From assembly GCF_944323605.1 (NCBI RefSeq), contig NZ_CALUTC010000001.1:1-64000 (forward strand): 64,000 nucleotides of DNA, in the 5' to 3' direction. The notes beneath the pieces are model-generated. The model made no database searches. It saw only the letters and a list, made by a program, of their open reading frames with translations, and was not told the DNA's origin. Below are positions 7,931-18,355 of the stretch, in pieces; position 1 is the first letter of the stretch, and the number at the start of each line of letters is the position of its first letter. A program made the translations under genes and the position numbers. This DNA comes from an uncultured Campylobacter sp. Its GTDB lineage: Bacteria; Campylobacterota; Campylobacteria; Campylobacterales; Campylobacteraceae.

Positions 7931-9094
7931 TCACTCTTTAGAATTTATGACCTTAATCAAACTCATAACCAAAATAGCTTCAAACAATGCAGTAAGTATA
8001 AGAGCTGAATAAAGCTCTTTATCAATTAGTTTAGCATTGTAAGAAAGAGTAGCTGTAGCTACTAGTAGCGTTAGTGGCATAGAATGACTAAGCACAAATA
8101 GTAAGCTTTGTTTTAAATTAAATTTTTCATAAAATGCAATAACACTTATAAGTCTTATACCTAGCATAGCAAACATTATGAAAAATGCATTTTTGATAAG
8201 TTCAATTTCTTTTAGTAAAGAAAGATCGAAAGTTGAACCTATATGTATAAAAAATATAGGTATTAAAAGCCCGTATCCAAAACTAGAAAGCCTCTTATCT
8301 AGATCTTGTTTTCGTGAAAAAAATGTTGATATAAAAGATCCGGCTATAAAAGAACCAAGAGCTAAGTCAAGTTTTAGTATAAACATAGTAGCTATGATTA
8401 ACATAAAAACACTCATACAAAGCCTTATGTCTTTTTCATTTTTATCTTCGCTAGGCATTAATACATTTTTTAATTGTGGATACCACCAAAACAAAACTCT
8501 TAATATTTTAAAGGCTAACAAACAAAATGCTAGAAATGAAAAAATATATAATAAATTTATAATTAATTCAAATAAATTTATATCTTGTTTTAGCACAGTC
8601 CCAACAACTGTTAGAAGTATTATGCTTATGACTTCAGCTAGAGTTGCAACTACCATAGATGTATTAAGCCAATAACAGTCTCTTCCAAAATCTTTAAATA
8701 ATATAGATAAAAGCCCAACACTCATAACAGGAAAAATGATTATAAAAATATATGGCAAACCCATTATATAGGTCAGCAAAGAACTTAATATATATAAATT
8801 ACTTATGTAAAAAAAACTTCTTTTAGCAAGAGATGTTTTCATAGAAAAAAAAGATTTTAAATTTACTTCCATACCAGCCATAAACATCAGATAACAAAAA
8901 CCTATGCTAGATACTAAAGTGAAAAGCTCACTACTTGGTAGCAATGAAAAATAAGCCAAAACACTACCCAATATCATTTCGGTAGCTGATATTGGAAGTC
9001 TAAAAAATTTGGCTATATATGGTGATATTAGCAAACATAAAGCTATGACTACTAATATTTGCAAATTGTTTATATCAGTGACACTGTGTTGCAA
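7931..9094 (-). CDS. CPA2-type cation:proton antiporter (Cj1684c-like)
   Basis: A 387-residue integral membrane protein with about twelve hydrophobic segments, fitting the Na+/H+ exchanger (KefB/NapA-like) fold without C-terminal regulatory domains. It would exchange Na+ or K+ for protons across the inner membrane. The ATG overlaps the end of bioB by 20 bases, so translation is likely coupled to bioB. The pairing with bioB matches Cj1684c-Cj1685c in C. jejuni. Ion specificity cannot be read. Confidence 0.8.
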   Translation of the reverse strand: MQHSVTDINNLQILVVIALCLLISPYIAKFFRLPISATEMILGSVLAYFSLLPSSELFTLVSSIGFCYLMFMAGMEVNLKSFFSMKTSLAKRSFFYISNLYILSSLLTYIMGLPYIFIIIFPVMSVGLLSILFKDFGRDCYWLNTSMVVATLAEVISIILLTVVGTVLKQDINLFELIINLLYIFSFLAFCLLAFKILRVLFWWYPQLKNVLMPSEDKNEKDIRLCMSVFMLIIATMFILKLDLALGSFIAGSFISTFFSRKQDLDKRLSSFGYGLLIPIFFIHIGSTFDLSLLKEIELIKNAFFIMFAMLGIRLISVIAFYEKFNLKQSLLFVLSHSMPLTLLVATATLSYNAKLIDKELYSALILTALFEAILVMSLIKVINSKE

Positions 9095-9911
9095 AAGTAA
9101 ATCCCATATCCTTAAGTTTTTTTATGTCTTTACTAGGAACCTCTCCTTTTGTTGTTAGATAATCGCCTATTACTATGGCTGCTGCTCCAGCTTCAAAAAT
9201 TTCATACTGCCTTTCTTTTAGCACAAATTCTCTACCGCCAGCAACCATTATAACCGTATCTTTTAGAATTTGTTTAGTGTCTCTTATTATCTGTAAGGCT
9301 TCATCTGCTTCTAAAGGTTTTTGTTTTAGTTTAAGATTTTCATTTGATATGAAAAAATTTATAGGAGATGAAAAGGGATTTAACTCTTTTAAGCTTTTTC
9401 TAAAACTTATTCTATCATCATCACTTTCGCCAAGTCCGTAAATTCCTCCACAGCAAAGCATAAGCCCAGCTTCTTTTGCTGCTAAATTTGTATTAAATCT
9501 ATCTTCCCAAGTATGTGTGCTACAAATTTGTGGAAAAAATTCACGAGATGTTTCAAGATTGTGATTGTATGAAAAAATACCAACTTTTTTTAGCTCTTTT
9601 AGTTGTTCTAAATTGGCAATCCCATTACACGCTATTAAAAGTAAATCAGGAACTTCTTTTAAAACTGCCTTAGCTGCTCTACATACATAATCAAGCTTTT
9701 CATCATCAAGACCAGCTCCAGCAGTAACTAGACAAAAGCCCAAAGCCTCATTTTTTTTAGCTATTTTAGCTTCTTGGACTATTTTTTCTATTGGTTTGCT
9801 TTTGTATTTCTCTATACCTGTTTTAACATGTGCGCTTTGAGTGCAGTATTTGCAGTCCTCACTACAACCACCGCTTGCTATATTACAAATGGCACAAAGC
9901 ATTATTTGCAT
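9075..9911 (-). CDS. bioB: Biotin synthase
   Basis: A 278-residue radical SAM enzyme that inserts sulfur into dethiobiotin, the last step of biotin synthesis. The CX3CX2C cluster motif is CSEDCKYC (Cys16, 20, 23), preceded by two extra cysteines. GLGESDDDR and MVAGGRE are typical BioB segments. It is shorter than the about 345 residues of enterobacterial BioB but matches the short epsilonproteobacterial form. No biotin operator or riboswitch is visible upstream, and no other bio genes are in the window. Confidence 0.93.
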   Translation of the reverse strand: MQIMLCAICNIASGGCSEDCKYCTQSAHVKTGIEKYKSKPIEKIVQEAKIAKKNEALGFCLVTAGAGLDDEKLDYVCRAAKAVLKEVPDLLLIACNGIANLEQLKELKKVGIFSYNHNLETSREFFPQICSTHTWEDRFNTNLAAKEAGLMLCCGGIYGLGESDDDRISFRKSLKELNPFSSPINFFISNENLKLKQKPLEADEALQIIRDTKQILKDTVIMVAGGREFVLKERQYEIFEAGAAAIVIGDYLTTKGEVPSKDIKKLKDMGFTFATQCH

Positions 9912-9974
9912 ATTAAAATCCTTTTAATTTTTTTTAATTTTATTATAGCTTTACTAATTTTAAAATAAAAGAAA

Positions 9975-11171
9975 TTAAGCCTTTTTTACTTTGAAAAAGC
10001 AATAACAAATAGCAACTATAAATAAGGTGCTTGACCAAATTAAAAATTCATTTTTTATGCCAAAATTTTGAGTTAGTGGAGTTGTTATGAATGGTGAGAC
10101 AAACTGACCCAAAAACATACAAGAAGCGAGTATGCTATAAATCCTTGCTTTAGCATAAGAAGGTGCCAAACCTAGTAAATATGCGGAATTATTAACTATA
10201 ATAAGTCCTCCAGCACCACCAAATATAAAAAGACTCAGTATGCTTATATAAAAATTATCGCTTATATAAACCATTAAAAAACTAAATGACTGTAATAAAA
10301 GTGAATATATGTATATTTTTTTAATATCTAAAATTTTAACTATATCTTTATACAAAAATGAAAAAATTCCATAAGATATAGCAGATGTAGCCATAGCAAG
10401 ACCTATGTATTTTGCATCTAGTTTAAGATGATGTTGTATATAGTGTGGGAATTGAACGGATATAAGATAATATATCATTATTATAAAAAATCCCATAAAA
10501 TACACGGGTATAAAAGGTTTGTAATCAATTTTTTGTTTCTGTTTTTCTTCTCTTAGAGCTTTTTTGTTTTTATTTACTCTAGGTTCGAAAAGATAAAAAA
10601 TGCAAAAGAAAAATATTATAAAACCGCTTAGATAAACTATAAATACATAATTCCAAGAAAAAGAAGCTAAAAAACCGCCTATAACAGTCATTAAAGCTCC
10701 GCCAAAGGCTAAGATTAAACCTTGTAAAGATAGTGCCCTATCTTTTCTACCTGTCCCAACTCCATAGTAATCTCCAAGCAATGCAGAAGCTGCGGTAGTT
10801 ATAAAAGCAGTTGCGATTCCTAGTATAAATCTTGATAAAAGTAGCAGGTAAATATTGTCTATAAAATAAGCTACAAATCCTGTTAATATCCATAAAACTG
10901 TTGCTGGATATAAAAATATAAGTTTGCCAAATTTGTCCATTAAATACCCAGCTAATGGTGAAAACAAAGCCGTTGAAAGAGCAGGTATGGTAAGCACCAA
11001 TCCGCTTAAAAGTTCTATGTTTTCCACATAGTAAAAATGTTTTGATATTGAAGGCAAGGCTGGAGATATGAGAGAAGCACCAAGCACGGTCATCATAGCC
11101 ACAGAAAATATGGCTATTTTAAACCTAAATCTTTCTGTTAAATATATCATTTTCTTGTCAAGCTTTGTCAT
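9975..11171 (-). CDS. MFS efflux transporter (DHA1-like)
   Basis: A 398-residue twelve-segment major facilitator. The loop 2-3 motif GYLMDKFGKL (about 84-93) is a clear motif A, and LSRFILGIATAF follows as motif B. The family exports drugs or small metabolites by proton antiport. It corresponds in position to Cj1687 of C. jejuni, although the topA gene I expect next to it there is not present here. A TGCATAAT-type -10 box lies about 40 bases upstream of the ATG. Confidence 0.85.
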   Translation of the reverse strand: MTKLDKKMIYLTERFRFKIAIFSVAMMTVLGASLISPALPSISKHFYYVENIELLSGLVLTIPALSTALFSPLAGYLMDKFGKLIFLYPATVLWILTGFVAYFIDNIYLLLLSRFILGIATAFITTAASALLGDYYGVGTGRKDRALSLQGLILAFGGALMTVIGGFLASFSWNYVFIVYLSGFIIFFFCIFYLFEPRVNKNKKALREEKQKQKIDYKPFIPVYFMGFFIIMIYYLISVQFPHYIQHHLKLDAKYIGLAMATSAISYGIFSFLYKDIVKILDIKKIYIYSLLLQSFSFLMVYISDNFYISILSLFIFGGAGGLIIVNNSAYLLGLAPSYAKARIYSILASCMFLGQFVSPFITTPLTQNFGIKNEFLIWSSTLFIVAICYCFFKVKKA

Positions 11172-11259
11172 CTCATACTCTTTTAGGGTTTGTATGAATT
11201 ATGCAATATGCTTCATTAAATATAGCTTATTTTGTAAATTTGTGAATTTTATTTATCTT

Positions 11260-11282
11260 TAAGCAAGGAAAATCCTTACTTA
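11260..11282 (-). terminator. Hairpin overlapping the secY stop codon
   Basis: TAAGCAAGGA (11260-11269) and TCCTTACTTA (11273-11282) form a 10-bp stem with one G-U pair and a 3-base loop. The stem includes the secY stop codon. There is no T run after it on the minus strand, so it may act as a weak terminator, an RNase stop or both. Confidence 0.5.
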
Positions 11283-12545
11283 AAGACCTACTGCTGAAAG
11301 AGTTTGGTATTTATTCATATAAATTTGAGCTTCTATTTTTCTCATAGTATCAAGTGCAACTTGCACTACTATCAAAACTGAAGTGCCACCAAAATAAAAT
11401 GGAACTCCCATAAATTTAACTAGCAGCCAAGGTAATGTAGATACTAATCCAAGATATATAGAGCCTGATAAGGTCAAATGAGAAGCTACTGTGTTTAAGT
11501 AATTTGCAGTGCCCTCACCAGGTCTAATGCCCGGTATAAAACCGCCTTGTTTTTTTAAATTTTCGGCTATATCTTTAGCATTAAATACTATAGATGCGTA
11601 AAAATACGCGAAGAAAATAACCAAAAAGAAAGTAAGTATATGAAATAAATATCCATTTGGATTTAAATAGTCATTAATCATCAAAACATATTCATTTGTG
11701 CTACTTTGCATAATAGTAGCTGGAAACATTAAAATAGCACTTGCGAATATAGGTGGTATAACACCACTTAAATTTACTTTTATAGGTATGTAGTTCATAA
11801 TTCTCTTGTTTTGATTTTGCATAACTACTTTTCTTGAGTATGATATAGGAATTCTCCTTTCCCCAAGTTCCACATATATAATAGCACCTATAGTTAAAAG
11901 TATAACTATAAGTATTAAAAAAGCTACTAAGAAATTCATTTCCCCAGAATTTATAAGTCCTATCGTTCCATCAATAGCTGAAGGTATGCTTGAGACTATA
12001 CCAGCAAATATTATCAAAGAAATTCCGTTACCAACGCCTTTTTGTGTGATTTGCTCACCAAGCCACATTAAAAGCATTGTGCCAGCTAACATAGACATAG
12101 CTGAAAGTGCTATGAAAGTGTTTAAATCTTCTATCATTATGGCAGATTGCCCTTGTGCGCTTCTTAAATTTTGAAGTCCTATAGACACGCCTATACTTTG
12201 AACTAAGGTTATAAAGATGGTTGCATAACGAATGATTTGCATATATTTTTGCATACCATCTCTTTCTTTTTTCATTTTCCCTATATTATGAAAAGTAGCC
12301 GCTAAAAGCTCCATTATGATAGATGCTGTTATGTAAGGCATAATCCCAAGAGATATTATAGAAAATCTTTCTGCTGCACCACCGCTAAACATATTAAAAA
12401 GCCCAAGTGCATTGCTTGAATTTCTGTTAAAAAATTCAGCTACCACATCAGCATTTACTCCAGGAACTGGGACATAAGCAAGAATTCTATAAGCAAATAA
12501 AAACGCTAGTGTTATTAGTATTTTATTACTTAGTGATTTATTCAT
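11280..12545 (-). CDS. secY: Protein translocase subunit SecY
   Basis: A 421-residue, ten-segment membrane protein forming the Sec channel for export and membrane insertion. The N-terminal YRILAYVPVPGV, plug-region sequence after segment 1, and the cytosolic loop PGIRPGEGT near 343-351 are typical. It is the last gene of the ribosomal cluster, two bases after rplO. A hairpin spans its stop codon. Confidence 0.97.
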   Translation of the reverse strand: MNKSLSNKILITLAFLFAYRILAYVPVPGVNADVVAEFFNRNSSNALGLFNMFSGGAAERFSIISLGIMPYITASIIMELLAATFHNIGKMKKERDGMQKYMQIIRYATIFITLVQSIGVSIGLQNLRSAQGQSAIMIEDLNTFIALSAMSMLAGTMLLMWLGEQITQKGVGNGISLIIFAGIVSSIPSAIDGTIGLINSGEMNFLVAFLILIVILLTIGAIIYVELGERRIPISYSRKVVMQNQNKRIMNYIPIKVNLSGVIPPIFASAILMFPATIMQSSTNEYVLMINDYLNPNGYLFHILTFFLVIFFAYFYASIVFNAKDIAENLKKQGGFIPGIRPGEGTANYLNTVASHLTLSGSIYLGLVSTLPWLLVKFMGVPFYFGGTSVLIVVQVALDTMRKIEAQIYMNKYQTLSAVGL

Positions 12546-12547
12546 TA

Positions 12548-12937
12548 TTATTTTCCGCTAAAACTTACTTTTTCATCTTTTATTTTAGAAGCTAAATCTT
12601 TTGCACTTTTTCCTATTAGTTTTATCTTTGTTACTGCTTTTGGAATTTTATGCACCTCTTTTATGCTATCTAGGCTTATTTCAGCAAGCTCTTTTATAGC
12701 CTTTATTTTTTCTACATTTATTTCATAAGGTTTTTCTATTTTTGAGCTAAAGCCTACCTTTGGTAGTCTCCTTTGAAGAGGTTGTTGTCCACCTTCAAAT
12801 CCTCTTTTTTCGTTATAACCTTTTCTAGCAGTTTGACCTTTGCCACCTCTAGTAGCAGTTTTTCCCATACCACTACCTTGACCACGGCCAATTCTTTTTA
12901 TCTTTCTAGTTGAACCTTTTGCCTTAGTTAAATTCAT
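12548..12937 (-). CDS. rplO: 50S ribosomal protein L15
   Basis: A 129-residue L15 with the glycine/arginine-rich N-terminal tail ([18 protein letters not shown]) that threads into 23S rRNA. It directly follows rpsE; the rpmD gene (L30) found between these two in many bacteria is absent, as is usual in epsilonproteobacteria. Confidence 0.97.
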   Translation of the reverse strand: MNLTKAKGSTRKIKRIGRGQGSGMGKTATRGGKGQTARKGYNEKRGFEGGQQPLQRRLPKVGFSSKIEKPYEINVEKIKAIKELAEISLDSIKEVHKIPKAVTKIKLIGKSAKDLASKIKDEKVSFSGK

Positions 12938-12941
12938 AATA

Positions 12942-13385
12942 TTATCCTTTTAACATAGTTAAAGCTTTTATAGTAGCACGGACGACATTTGCAGAGTTGT
13001 TTGAGCCTAAAGATTTTGTTAAAATATCTTTAATACCTGCAAGTTCGACAATAGGGCGTGTAGAACCACCTGCTATTACACCTGTTCCTTCACTAGCTGG
13101 TTTTAGCAAAATTCTACTTGAGTTATATTTGACTTCTACATCGTGAGCTATTGTAGAACCCTTAGTTTTAACTTCTACTATATTTTTAAATGCGTCATCT
13201 ACAGCTTTTCTTATAGCATCTGGCACTTCTTTTGCCTTACCGTAACCAACTCCAACAAGCCCTTTTTTATTTCCTATAACAACAAGTGCGGTAAATCTGA
13301 ATCTTCTACCACCTTTTACAACCTTAGTTACTCTACCTATATCTACTATAGTTTCTTCAAATTCTTCTCTATTATATTTTTGCAT
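12942..13385 (-). CDS. rpsE: 30S ribosomal protein S5
   Basis: A 147-residue S5 with the double-stranded RNA-binding half ([18 protein letters not shown]) and the [17 protein letters not shown] segment. S5 acts at the mRNA entry tunnel in decoding accuracy. It lies 11 bases after rplR. Confidence 0.97.
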   Translation of the reverse strand: MQKYNREEFEETIVDIGRVTKVVKGGRRFRFTALVVIGNKKGLVGVGYGKAKEVPDAIRKAVDDAFKNIVEVKTKGSTIAHDVEVKYNSSRILLKPASEGTGVIAGGSTRPIVELAGIKDILTKSLGSNNSANVVRATIKALTMLKG

Positions 13386-13396
13386 TTATATCTCCC

Positions 13397-13753
13397 TTAA
13401 AGCTTTATGCCATTTTCTCTCAAAGAATTTGCTACCTCTGCTACCACTCCGTGATACAGATAGCCATTTCTGTCAAAAACTGCTTCTTCTATTTTTTTAG
13501 CTTTTAGAAGTTTTGCAAAATCAGCAGCTATCTTTTTAGCACCTTCTTTATTAGCTTTTATGCCAAGCTTAACACCGCTACTTGCTACTATAGTTTTTGC
13601 ATTTATATCATCTATAGCTTGTAAATATATTGTTCTATTTGATTTAAAGACTGAAACTCTAGGTAAAGAAGCTGTGCCTGATATATTTGCTCTTACCCTT
13701 CTTTTTCTTTTTAATCTTAGTTTAAGTTTCCTTTTTAAAATATTTGCTCTCAT
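13397..13753 (-). CDS. rplR: 50S ribosomal protein L18
   Basis: A 118-residue L18 that binds 5S rRNA. The very basic N-terminus ([15 protein letters not shown]) and the [17 protein letters not shown]-terminal motif identify it. It follows rplF after 9 bases. Confidence 0.97.
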   Translation of the reverse strand: MRANILKRKLKLRLKRKRRVRANISGTASLPRVSVFKSNRTIYLQAIDDINAKTIVASSGVKLGIKANKEGAKKIAADFAKLLKAKKIEEAVFDRNGYLYHGVVAEVANSLRENGIKL

Positions 13754-13762
13754 ATACTATCC

Positions 13763-14299
13763 TTATTTTTTAGAGGTTTTACCAGCTTTGCGGATAATTC
13801 GTTCATCGGAATATTTCACACCCTTGCCTTTGTAAGGTTCTGGCGGTCTAAATTCACGAATTTGAGCAGCAACTTGCCCAACTTGTTGTTTATCACTACC
13901 TTTTACTATGATGTTGTTTTTATCAACTGTTATTTCTATTCCTTCTGGTATATTAAAATTTATAGGATGTGAAAAACCTAAACTAAGCTCTAAAATTTTA
14001 CCTTTTAAAGCAGCTTTATAACCAACACCATTTATCTCTAAAGTTTTTGAGAACCCTTGAGTTAATCCTATAACTATATTTTGAGCTAAGGCTCTATATG
14101 TTCCCCAAAATGCTCTGCTTTGTCTATCGTCTGCTTTTGGAGAAAAGCTTAATGTATTATCCTGTAAGCTTACATTTACATTAGCTTTAGTATCTAATTC
14201 TTTACTTAAATTGCCTTTTTTAAATTTAAGAACATTTCCTTCTAATTTTACTTCCACTCCGTTTGGAATGCTAACTGGTTGTTTGCCTATACGCGACAT
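13763..14299 (-). CDS. rplF: 50S ribosomal protein L6
   Basis: A 178-residue L6 with two similar beta-rich domains. The N-terminus [15 protein letters not shown] and the C-terminal [16 protein letters not shown] segment are characteristic. It binds 23S rRNA near the factor-binding site. The 59-base gap from rpsH is the longest in this half of the cluster, but I see no convincing promoter there. Confidence 0.97.
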   Translation of the reverse strand: MSRIGKQPVSIPNGVEVKLEGNVLKFKKGNLSKELDTKANVNVSLQDNTLSFSPKADDRQSRAFWGTYRALAQNIVIGLTQGFSKTLEINGVGYKAALKGKILELSLGFSHPINFNIPEGIEITVDKNNIIVKGSDKQQVGQVAAQIREFRPPEPYKGKGVKYSDERIIRKAGKTSKK

Positions 14300-14358
14300 A
14301 TTTTATCCTTTTTATTTGTCTAAGGTATTTCTACTCAAATGCCATAAAAAGCATATAT

Positions 14359-14754
14359 TTACCAAATAGTGCATAGCACTTCGCCACCGACCCCAGCTTT
14401 AAAAGCTTCATCATTCGGTAAAACACCTTTGCTTGTGCTAACTACTATCGTTCCATATCCATTTTTAAAACGTTTGATTTCATCTTTTCCTCTATAAACA
14501 CGACGACCAGGTTTAGAAACACGTTTTATCTCATTTATAATACTATAACCATTAGCATCGTATTTAAGAACCACATTAATAAATTTCTTTTTGTTTTCTT
14601 CCACTATATCAAAGCTATCTATATATCCTTTATCTTGAAAAATTCTAACCAAGGCTTCTATAACTTTTGAATGAAGTAGCTTTGTTGTTTCAAGCCTTCT
14701 CATTGACGCATTTCTTATGCGAGTTAAAGAATCAGAAATTATATCATTTATCAT
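14359..14754 (-). CDS. rpsH: 30S ribosomal protein S8
   Basis: A 131-residue S8, a primary 16S rRNA binder and, in E. coli, the translational repressor of the spc operon. [16 protein letters not shown] and the C-terminal STSKGVLP and GGEVLCTIW are standard. It follows rpsN after 11 bases. Confidence 0.97.
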   Translation of the reverse strand: MINDIISDSLTRIRNASMRRLETTKLLHSKVIEALVRIFQDKGYIDSFDIVEENKKKFINVVLKYDANGYSIINEIKRVSKPGRRVYRGKDEIKRFKNGYGTIVVSTSKGVLPNDEAFKAGVGGEVLCTIW

Positions 14755-14765
14755 ATCTTATCCCT

Positions 14766-14951
14766 TTACCAACTTGCTTTTTTAAGACCCGGTATCAAAC
14801 CTTCATTTGCCATTTTTCTCAAGCAAACTCTACAAATTCCAAAGTCTCTATAAACTGAATGTGGTCTTCCACAAATTTGACATCTAGTATAAGCACGCAC
14901 CGAAAATTTAGCTTTGCGAGCAGCCTTTGCTATCATTGATTTTTTAGCCAT
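14766..14951 (-). CDS. rpsN: 30S ribosomal protein S14 (zinc-binding short form)
   Basis: A 61-residue S14 of the short type that binds zinc through CX2C pairs (CQIC at 24-27 and CRVC at 40-43). I start it at the ATG at 14951, giving [10 protein letters not shown]; ten more in-frame codons upstream would overlap rplE and are not conserved. One base separates it from the rplE stop. Confidence 0.95.
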   Translation of the reverse strand: MAKKSMIAKAARKAKFSVRAYTRCQICGRPHSVYRDFGICRVCLRKMANEGLIPGLKKASW

Positions 14952-14952
14952 A

Positions 14953-15495
14953 TTATTTTCCTTTTGAGAAAGGCACACCAAAAAGCTCTAATAACTTCTG
15001 TGCCTCTTTGTCATTTTTTGCACTTGTTACAATAGCGATATTCATACCGTGAGTTCTTAAAATTTTATCATATTCAACTTCTGGAAACATAAGTTGTTCA
15101 TCAAGTCCAAAATTATAATTTCCTCTACCGTCAAAGCCATCTCTTGAAAGACCTCTAAAATCTTTAACTCTTGGTAAAGCTATGCTTATTAGTTTATCAA
15201 GAAAAGCAAACATATTGTTTTTTCTCAATGTTACCATAACTCCAACAGGAAAGCCTTCTCTTACTTTAAAACCAGCAACTGATTTTTTAGCTTTAGTGAT
15301 TAAGGCTTTTTGTCCGGCTATTAAAGATATTGTATCTGCTATATTTTGCAACACCTTTTGATCTTTTGCTAAATCTCCAGCACCAACACTTATAACTATC
15401 TTTTCTATGGCAGGTATAAGCATAGGATTTTTAATGTCAAATTCTTTAGCTAAGGCTTCTTTTATGCTTTTAGTATATTTTTCTTTTAATCTCAT
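14953..15495 (-). CDS. rplE: 50S ribosomal protein L5
   Basis: A 180-residue L5 that carries 5S rRNA and touches the P-site t[19 protein letters not shown] and LPRVKDFRG near the middle and the [10 protein letters not shown] segment are diagnostic. It follows rplX after 10 bases. Confidence 0.97.
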   Translation of the reverse strand: MRLKEKYTKSIKEALAKEFDIKNPMLIPAIEKIVISVGAGDLAKDQKVLQNIADTISLIAGQKALITKAKKSVAGFKVREGFPVGVMVTLRKNNMFAFLDKLISIALPRVKDFRGLSRDGFDGRGNYNFGLDEQLMFPEVEYDKILRTHGMNIAIVTSAKNDKEAQKLLELFGVPFSKGK

Positions 15496-15505
15496 AATAA
15501 AACTC

Positions 15506-15727
15506 CTAAACCTTTGCTACATTTGAAATGTCTATAGGCATTTCTTTATTAACAAAACCACCATTTGGGACTTTATCGCTAGGTTTTACAGCTTTTTTAG
15601 CAAGCTTACAACCTTCTACTAAAACTTTATTTTTCTTAGGAAACACAGCTAAAACCTTACCTGTCTTACCCTTATCATCACCTGCTATAATTTTTACTGT
15701 GTCATTCTTTTTAATCTTAAGCTTCAT
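15506..15727 (-). CDS. rplX: 50S ribosomal protein L24
   Basis: A 73-residue L24 with the KOW motif ([18 protein letters not shown]) used in early 50S assembly. It is shorter than the E. coli protein but close to other campylobacters. The ATG overlaps the rplN stop by one base, implying coupled translation. Confidence 0.96.
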   Translation of the reverse strand: MKLKIKKNDTVKIIAGDDKGKTGKVLAVFPKKNKVLVEGCKLAKKAVKPSDKVPNGGFVNKEMPIDISNVAKV

Positions 15728-16095
15728 TACAAAACCTCCGGAGCAAGCGAAACTATTTTCATAAAATTCGCATATCTTACCTCACGACCAACAGGTCCAA
15801 ATATACGCGTTCCAATAGGTTCTTTTTTGTTATCAAGTATAACAGCTGCATTTTCATCAAAACGAATCAAAGAGCCGTTTTCCCTATGAATTTCTTTTTT
15901 TGTTCTAACTATAACAGCTTTTACAACCTGTCCTTTTTTGACCTTGCCATTTGGTAGTGCTTTTTTAACAGATGCGACTATAACATCACCTATGGTAGCG
16001 TATCTTCTCTTACTACCGCCCAAAACTTTTATACACATAAGCTCTTTTGCGCCGCTGTTGTCAGCAACCGCTAGCCTTGTAAAACTTTGTATCAT
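15727..16095 (-). CDS. rplN: 50S ribosomal protein L14
   Basis: A 122-residue L14. [20 protein letters not shown] and the C-terminal [11 protein letters not shown] match the family closely. It sits at the subunit interface. Its start overlaps the rpsQ stop by one base. Confidence 0.97.
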   Translation of the reverse strand: MIQSFTRLAVADNSGAKELMCIKVLGGSKRRYATIGDVIVASVKKALPNGKVKKGQVVKAVIVRTKKEIHRENGSLIRFDENAAVILDNKKEPIGTRIFGPVGREVRYANFMKIVSLAPEVL

Positions 16096-16346
16096 TACTC
16101 AACTCCTGTTGCCAATACAGTTTTTAATCGAAAGGCTTTTCTTTTAGATATAGGTCTGCACTCAAGTGCTATAACCGTATCTCCTACCTTTGCAACATTT
16201 TTCTCGTCGTGGATGAGGTATTTTTTAAATCTTTTTACTATTTTTCTATATCTTGGATGAACAACCTTTCTTTCCACAAGCACACTAACAGTTTTATCAC
16301 CACTTTTTTTAAGAACAATGCCCTGAATTTCTCTTTTAAATGCCAT
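16095..16346 (-). CDS. rpsQ: 30S ribosomal protein S17
   Basis: An 83-residue S17, an OB-fold primary 16S rRNA binder. [18 protein letters not shown] and [14 protein letters not shown] are typical, as is [12 protein letters not shown] near the end. It lies 3 bases after rpmC. Confidence 0.97.
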   Translation of the reverse strand: MAFKREIQGIVLKKSGDKTVSVLVERKVVHPRYRKIVKRFKKYLIHDEKNVAKVGDTVIALECRPISKRKAFRLKTVLATGVE

Positions 16347-16349
16347 ATC

Positions 16350-16544
16350 TTATCCTTGTTTTTTTAAAGCACTGATTGCTGTATTTATTCTAGCAATATC
16401 TTTTCTAGTTTGCTTTACTTCTTGATTGTTGGTAAGTTGCATAGTCCTTAGCTTTTGCCTTAAAGTAAATAAAAGCAACTTTTTCTCTTTTAAAAGCTCA
16501 TTTAACTCGTTTATATTTTTATCTTTTAAATCAATATATTTCAT
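16350..16544 (-). CDS. rpmC: 50S ribosomal protein L29
   Basis: A 64-residue, two-helix L29 at the nascent chain exit. I start at the ATG at 16544 ([10 protein letters not shown]), which has AGAGAG at the right distance and matches the family; seven upstream codons exist but lie over that ribosome site. The start overlaps the end of rplP by 14 bases. Confidence 0.93.
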   Translation of the reverse strand: MKYIDLKDKNINELNELLKEKKLLLFTLRQKLRTMQLTNNQEVKQTRKDIARINTAISALKKQG

Positions 16545-16956
16545 TTTGACTCTCTCTTGTAACAAACTTAGTTTTAAATGGTAGTTTATGCATAGCCAAG
16601 GTTAGAGCTTGTTTAGCCATATCTTCGCTAACGCCAGCCATTTCATATATTATACGACCCGGCTTTATATTCATAACCCATTCTTCAACAGCTGCTTTAC
16701 CTTTACCCATACGAGTTTGTAAAGGCTTTTTTGTAAGAGGTTTATCTGGAAAAACTCTAATCCATGTTTTACCTTGTCTCTTAACAAAACGAGTTAAAGC
16801 AATACGAGCAGCTTCAATTTGTCTTGAATTTATACGACCCGCTTCAGTAGCTTTTAATGCATAATCACCAAAGGTAAATTCAGTCCCTCTGCAAGCATAT
16901 CCTCTGTTTCTACCTTTCATCATTTTTCTGTATTTTGTCTTTTTAGGCATTAACAT
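16531..16956 (-). CDS. rplP: 50S ribosomal protein L16
   Basis: A 141-residue L16 beginning [11 protein letters not shown], with [17 protein letters not shown] and [14 protein letters not shown], placing the basic protein near the A-site tRNA. It follows rpsC after 2 bases and overlaps rpmC. Confidence 0.97.
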   Translation of the reverse strand: MLMPKKTKYRKMMKGRNRGYACRGTEFTFGDYALKATEAGRINSRQIEAARIALTRFVKRQGKTWIRVFPDKPLTKKPLQTRMGKGKAAVEEWVMNIKPGRIIYEMAGVSEDMAKQALTLAMHKLPFKTKFVTRESQNEIY

Positions 16957-16958
16957 TG

Positions 16959-17669
16959 TTATTTACCACCCTTTCCTCTGCTTCTTCTAGTTCGTTTAGC
17001 AGGAGTATTTTCTTCTTCTGTTTTTTCATTTTGCATACCTTTGTGTAAGACTTCCCCTTTAAAAATCCAAACTTTTACGCCTATATTTCCGTAGGTAGTC
17101 CTAGCTTCAGCAAAACCATAATCTATTTTTGCTCTTAAAGTATGTAAAGGCACGCGACCCTCCAAATACCATTCAGTTCTAGCCATTTCGGCTCCACCTA
17201 AACGACCAGAAACAGAAACTTTTATACCTTTTGCACCTGATTTTTGTGCATTTTGTATAACCTTTTTCATAGCTCTTCTAAAAGAGACTCTTTTTTCAAG
17301 TTGAGTAGCTACGCTTTCTGCAGCGAGTTGTGCTGAAGCACCTGCTTTTCTTTCTTCTTTTATATTTATATTTATATCTTTTTTAATTATATTTTGTAGC
17401 TCTTTTTTGAGATTATCTACATCTCCACCCTTTTTGCCTATGATTATACCAGGTCTAGCAGCAACCACAGTAACTCTTAGCTTTTTAGCAGTTCTTTCAA
17501 CTAGGATTTGAGATATGCCAGCATAGTAAAGTTTTCTTTTTAGAAAAGCTCTTATTTTATAATCCTCGCCTATATTTTCTACCAAATTCGCCTTAGTAGG
17601 AAACCATCTTGATTCCCAGTTTCTATTTATACCTAGTCTTAAGCCAATTGGATTTACTTTTTGTCCCAT
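16959..17669 (-). CDS. rpsC: 30S ribosomal protein S3
   Basis: A 236-residue S3 at the mRNA entry site. It has a KH domain with [14 protein letters not shown] near 75-88, then the C-terminal domain with [11 protein letters not shown], and a charged low-complexity tail rich in Glu, Thr, Arg and Lys. It follows rplV by one base. Confidence 0.97.
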   Translation of the reverse strand: MGQKVNPIGLRLGINRNWESRWFPTKANLVENIGEDYKIRAFLKRKLYYAGISQILVERTAKKLRVTVVAARPGIIIGKKGGDVDNLKKELQNIIKKDININIKEERKAGASAQLAAESVATQLEKRVSFRRAMKKVIQNAQKSGAKGIKVSVSGRLGGAEMARTEWYLEGRVPLHTLRAKIDYGFAEARTTYGNIGVKVWIFKGEVLHKGMQNEKTEEENTPAKRTRRSRGKGGK

Positions 17670-17670
17670 A

Positions 17671-18060
17671 CTACTCTTCCTTCTTTTTTGCTACTTTTTT
17701 AGTAGTAGTTTGTGCTTTTTTATCATTTTTTTTATCCTTTTTTTCTTCTTTTGTAACTTCTACCAAAATATGAGAAGTTGGTTTTCTTATGCGACTAGCA
17801 CTACCTCTTGCTCTAGGTCTAAATCTTTTTAAGACTGAACCAGCATCTACACGACAAGAGCTTACTATAACTTCATTTGCTTCAAATCCGCCATTTGCAA
17901 CAGCACTTGATATAGCATTTGCTATATATCTTGCTCCCTTGTTTGGTGTAAATTTTAGGGTTGCTAAAGCCAACTCAGCGTTCATACCTTGAACTTCTCT
18001 TGCTATCAATCTTGTTTTTGTAGGAGATAATCTTATGAATTTTATAAGTGCCTTACTCAT
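17671..18060 (-). CDS. rplV: 50S ribosomal protein L22
   Basis: A 129-residue L22. The family core ([15 protein letters not shown], then [13 protein letters not shown] for the exit-tunnel hairpin) is followed by an extra Lys-rich tail of about 20 residues ([13 protein letters not shown]), which makes it longer than E. coli L22 (110). Lys-rich tails here are common in epsilonproteobacteria. Confidence 0.96.
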   Translation of the reverse strand: MSKALIKFIRLSPTKTRLIAREVQGMNAELALATLKFTPNKGARYIANAISSAVANGGFEANEVIVSSCRVDAGSVLKRFRPRARGSASRIRKPTSHILVEVTKEEKKDKKNDKKAQTTTKKVAKKKEE

Positions 18061-18072
18061 ACATTATCCTTT

Positions 18073-18354
18073 TTATTTACCTATCTTTTTTTGCACCGAA
18101 CCCTTATGTCCTTTAAAGGTTCTGGTAGGTGCAAATTCACCTAGCTTATAGCCTATGTGATTTTCTGTTATATAAACAGGAATAAAACTTTTGCCATTAT
18201 GCACATTAAATGTTAATCCTATCATATCTGGTATTATAGTACTTCTTCTAGACCAAGTTTTTATAGGCTTGTTATCATTTGTTTCCTTAGCCACAAGCAC
18301 TTTTTTCATAACGTGTTTATCTACGAAAGGACCTTTTTTTAGCGATCTAGCCAT
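18073..18354 (-). CDS. rpsS: 30S ribosomal protein S19
   Basis: A 93-residue S19 of the 30S head. [12 protein letters not shown] and the C-terminal [14 protein letters not shown] are diagnostic. One base separates it from the rplB stop. Confidence 0.97.
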   Translation of the reverse strand: MARSLKKGPFVDKHVMKKVLVAKETNDNKPIKTWSRRSTIIPDMIGLTFNVHNGKSFIPVYITENHIGYKLGEFAPTRTFKGHKGSVQKKIGK

Positions 18355-18355
18355 A

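Noticed and set aside
13143-13400. Plus-strand open frames opposite ribosomal protein genes (also near 13560, 15528, 15938, 17789)
   Set aside because: All lie within highly conserved r-protein genes on the other strand, without ribosome sites of their own.
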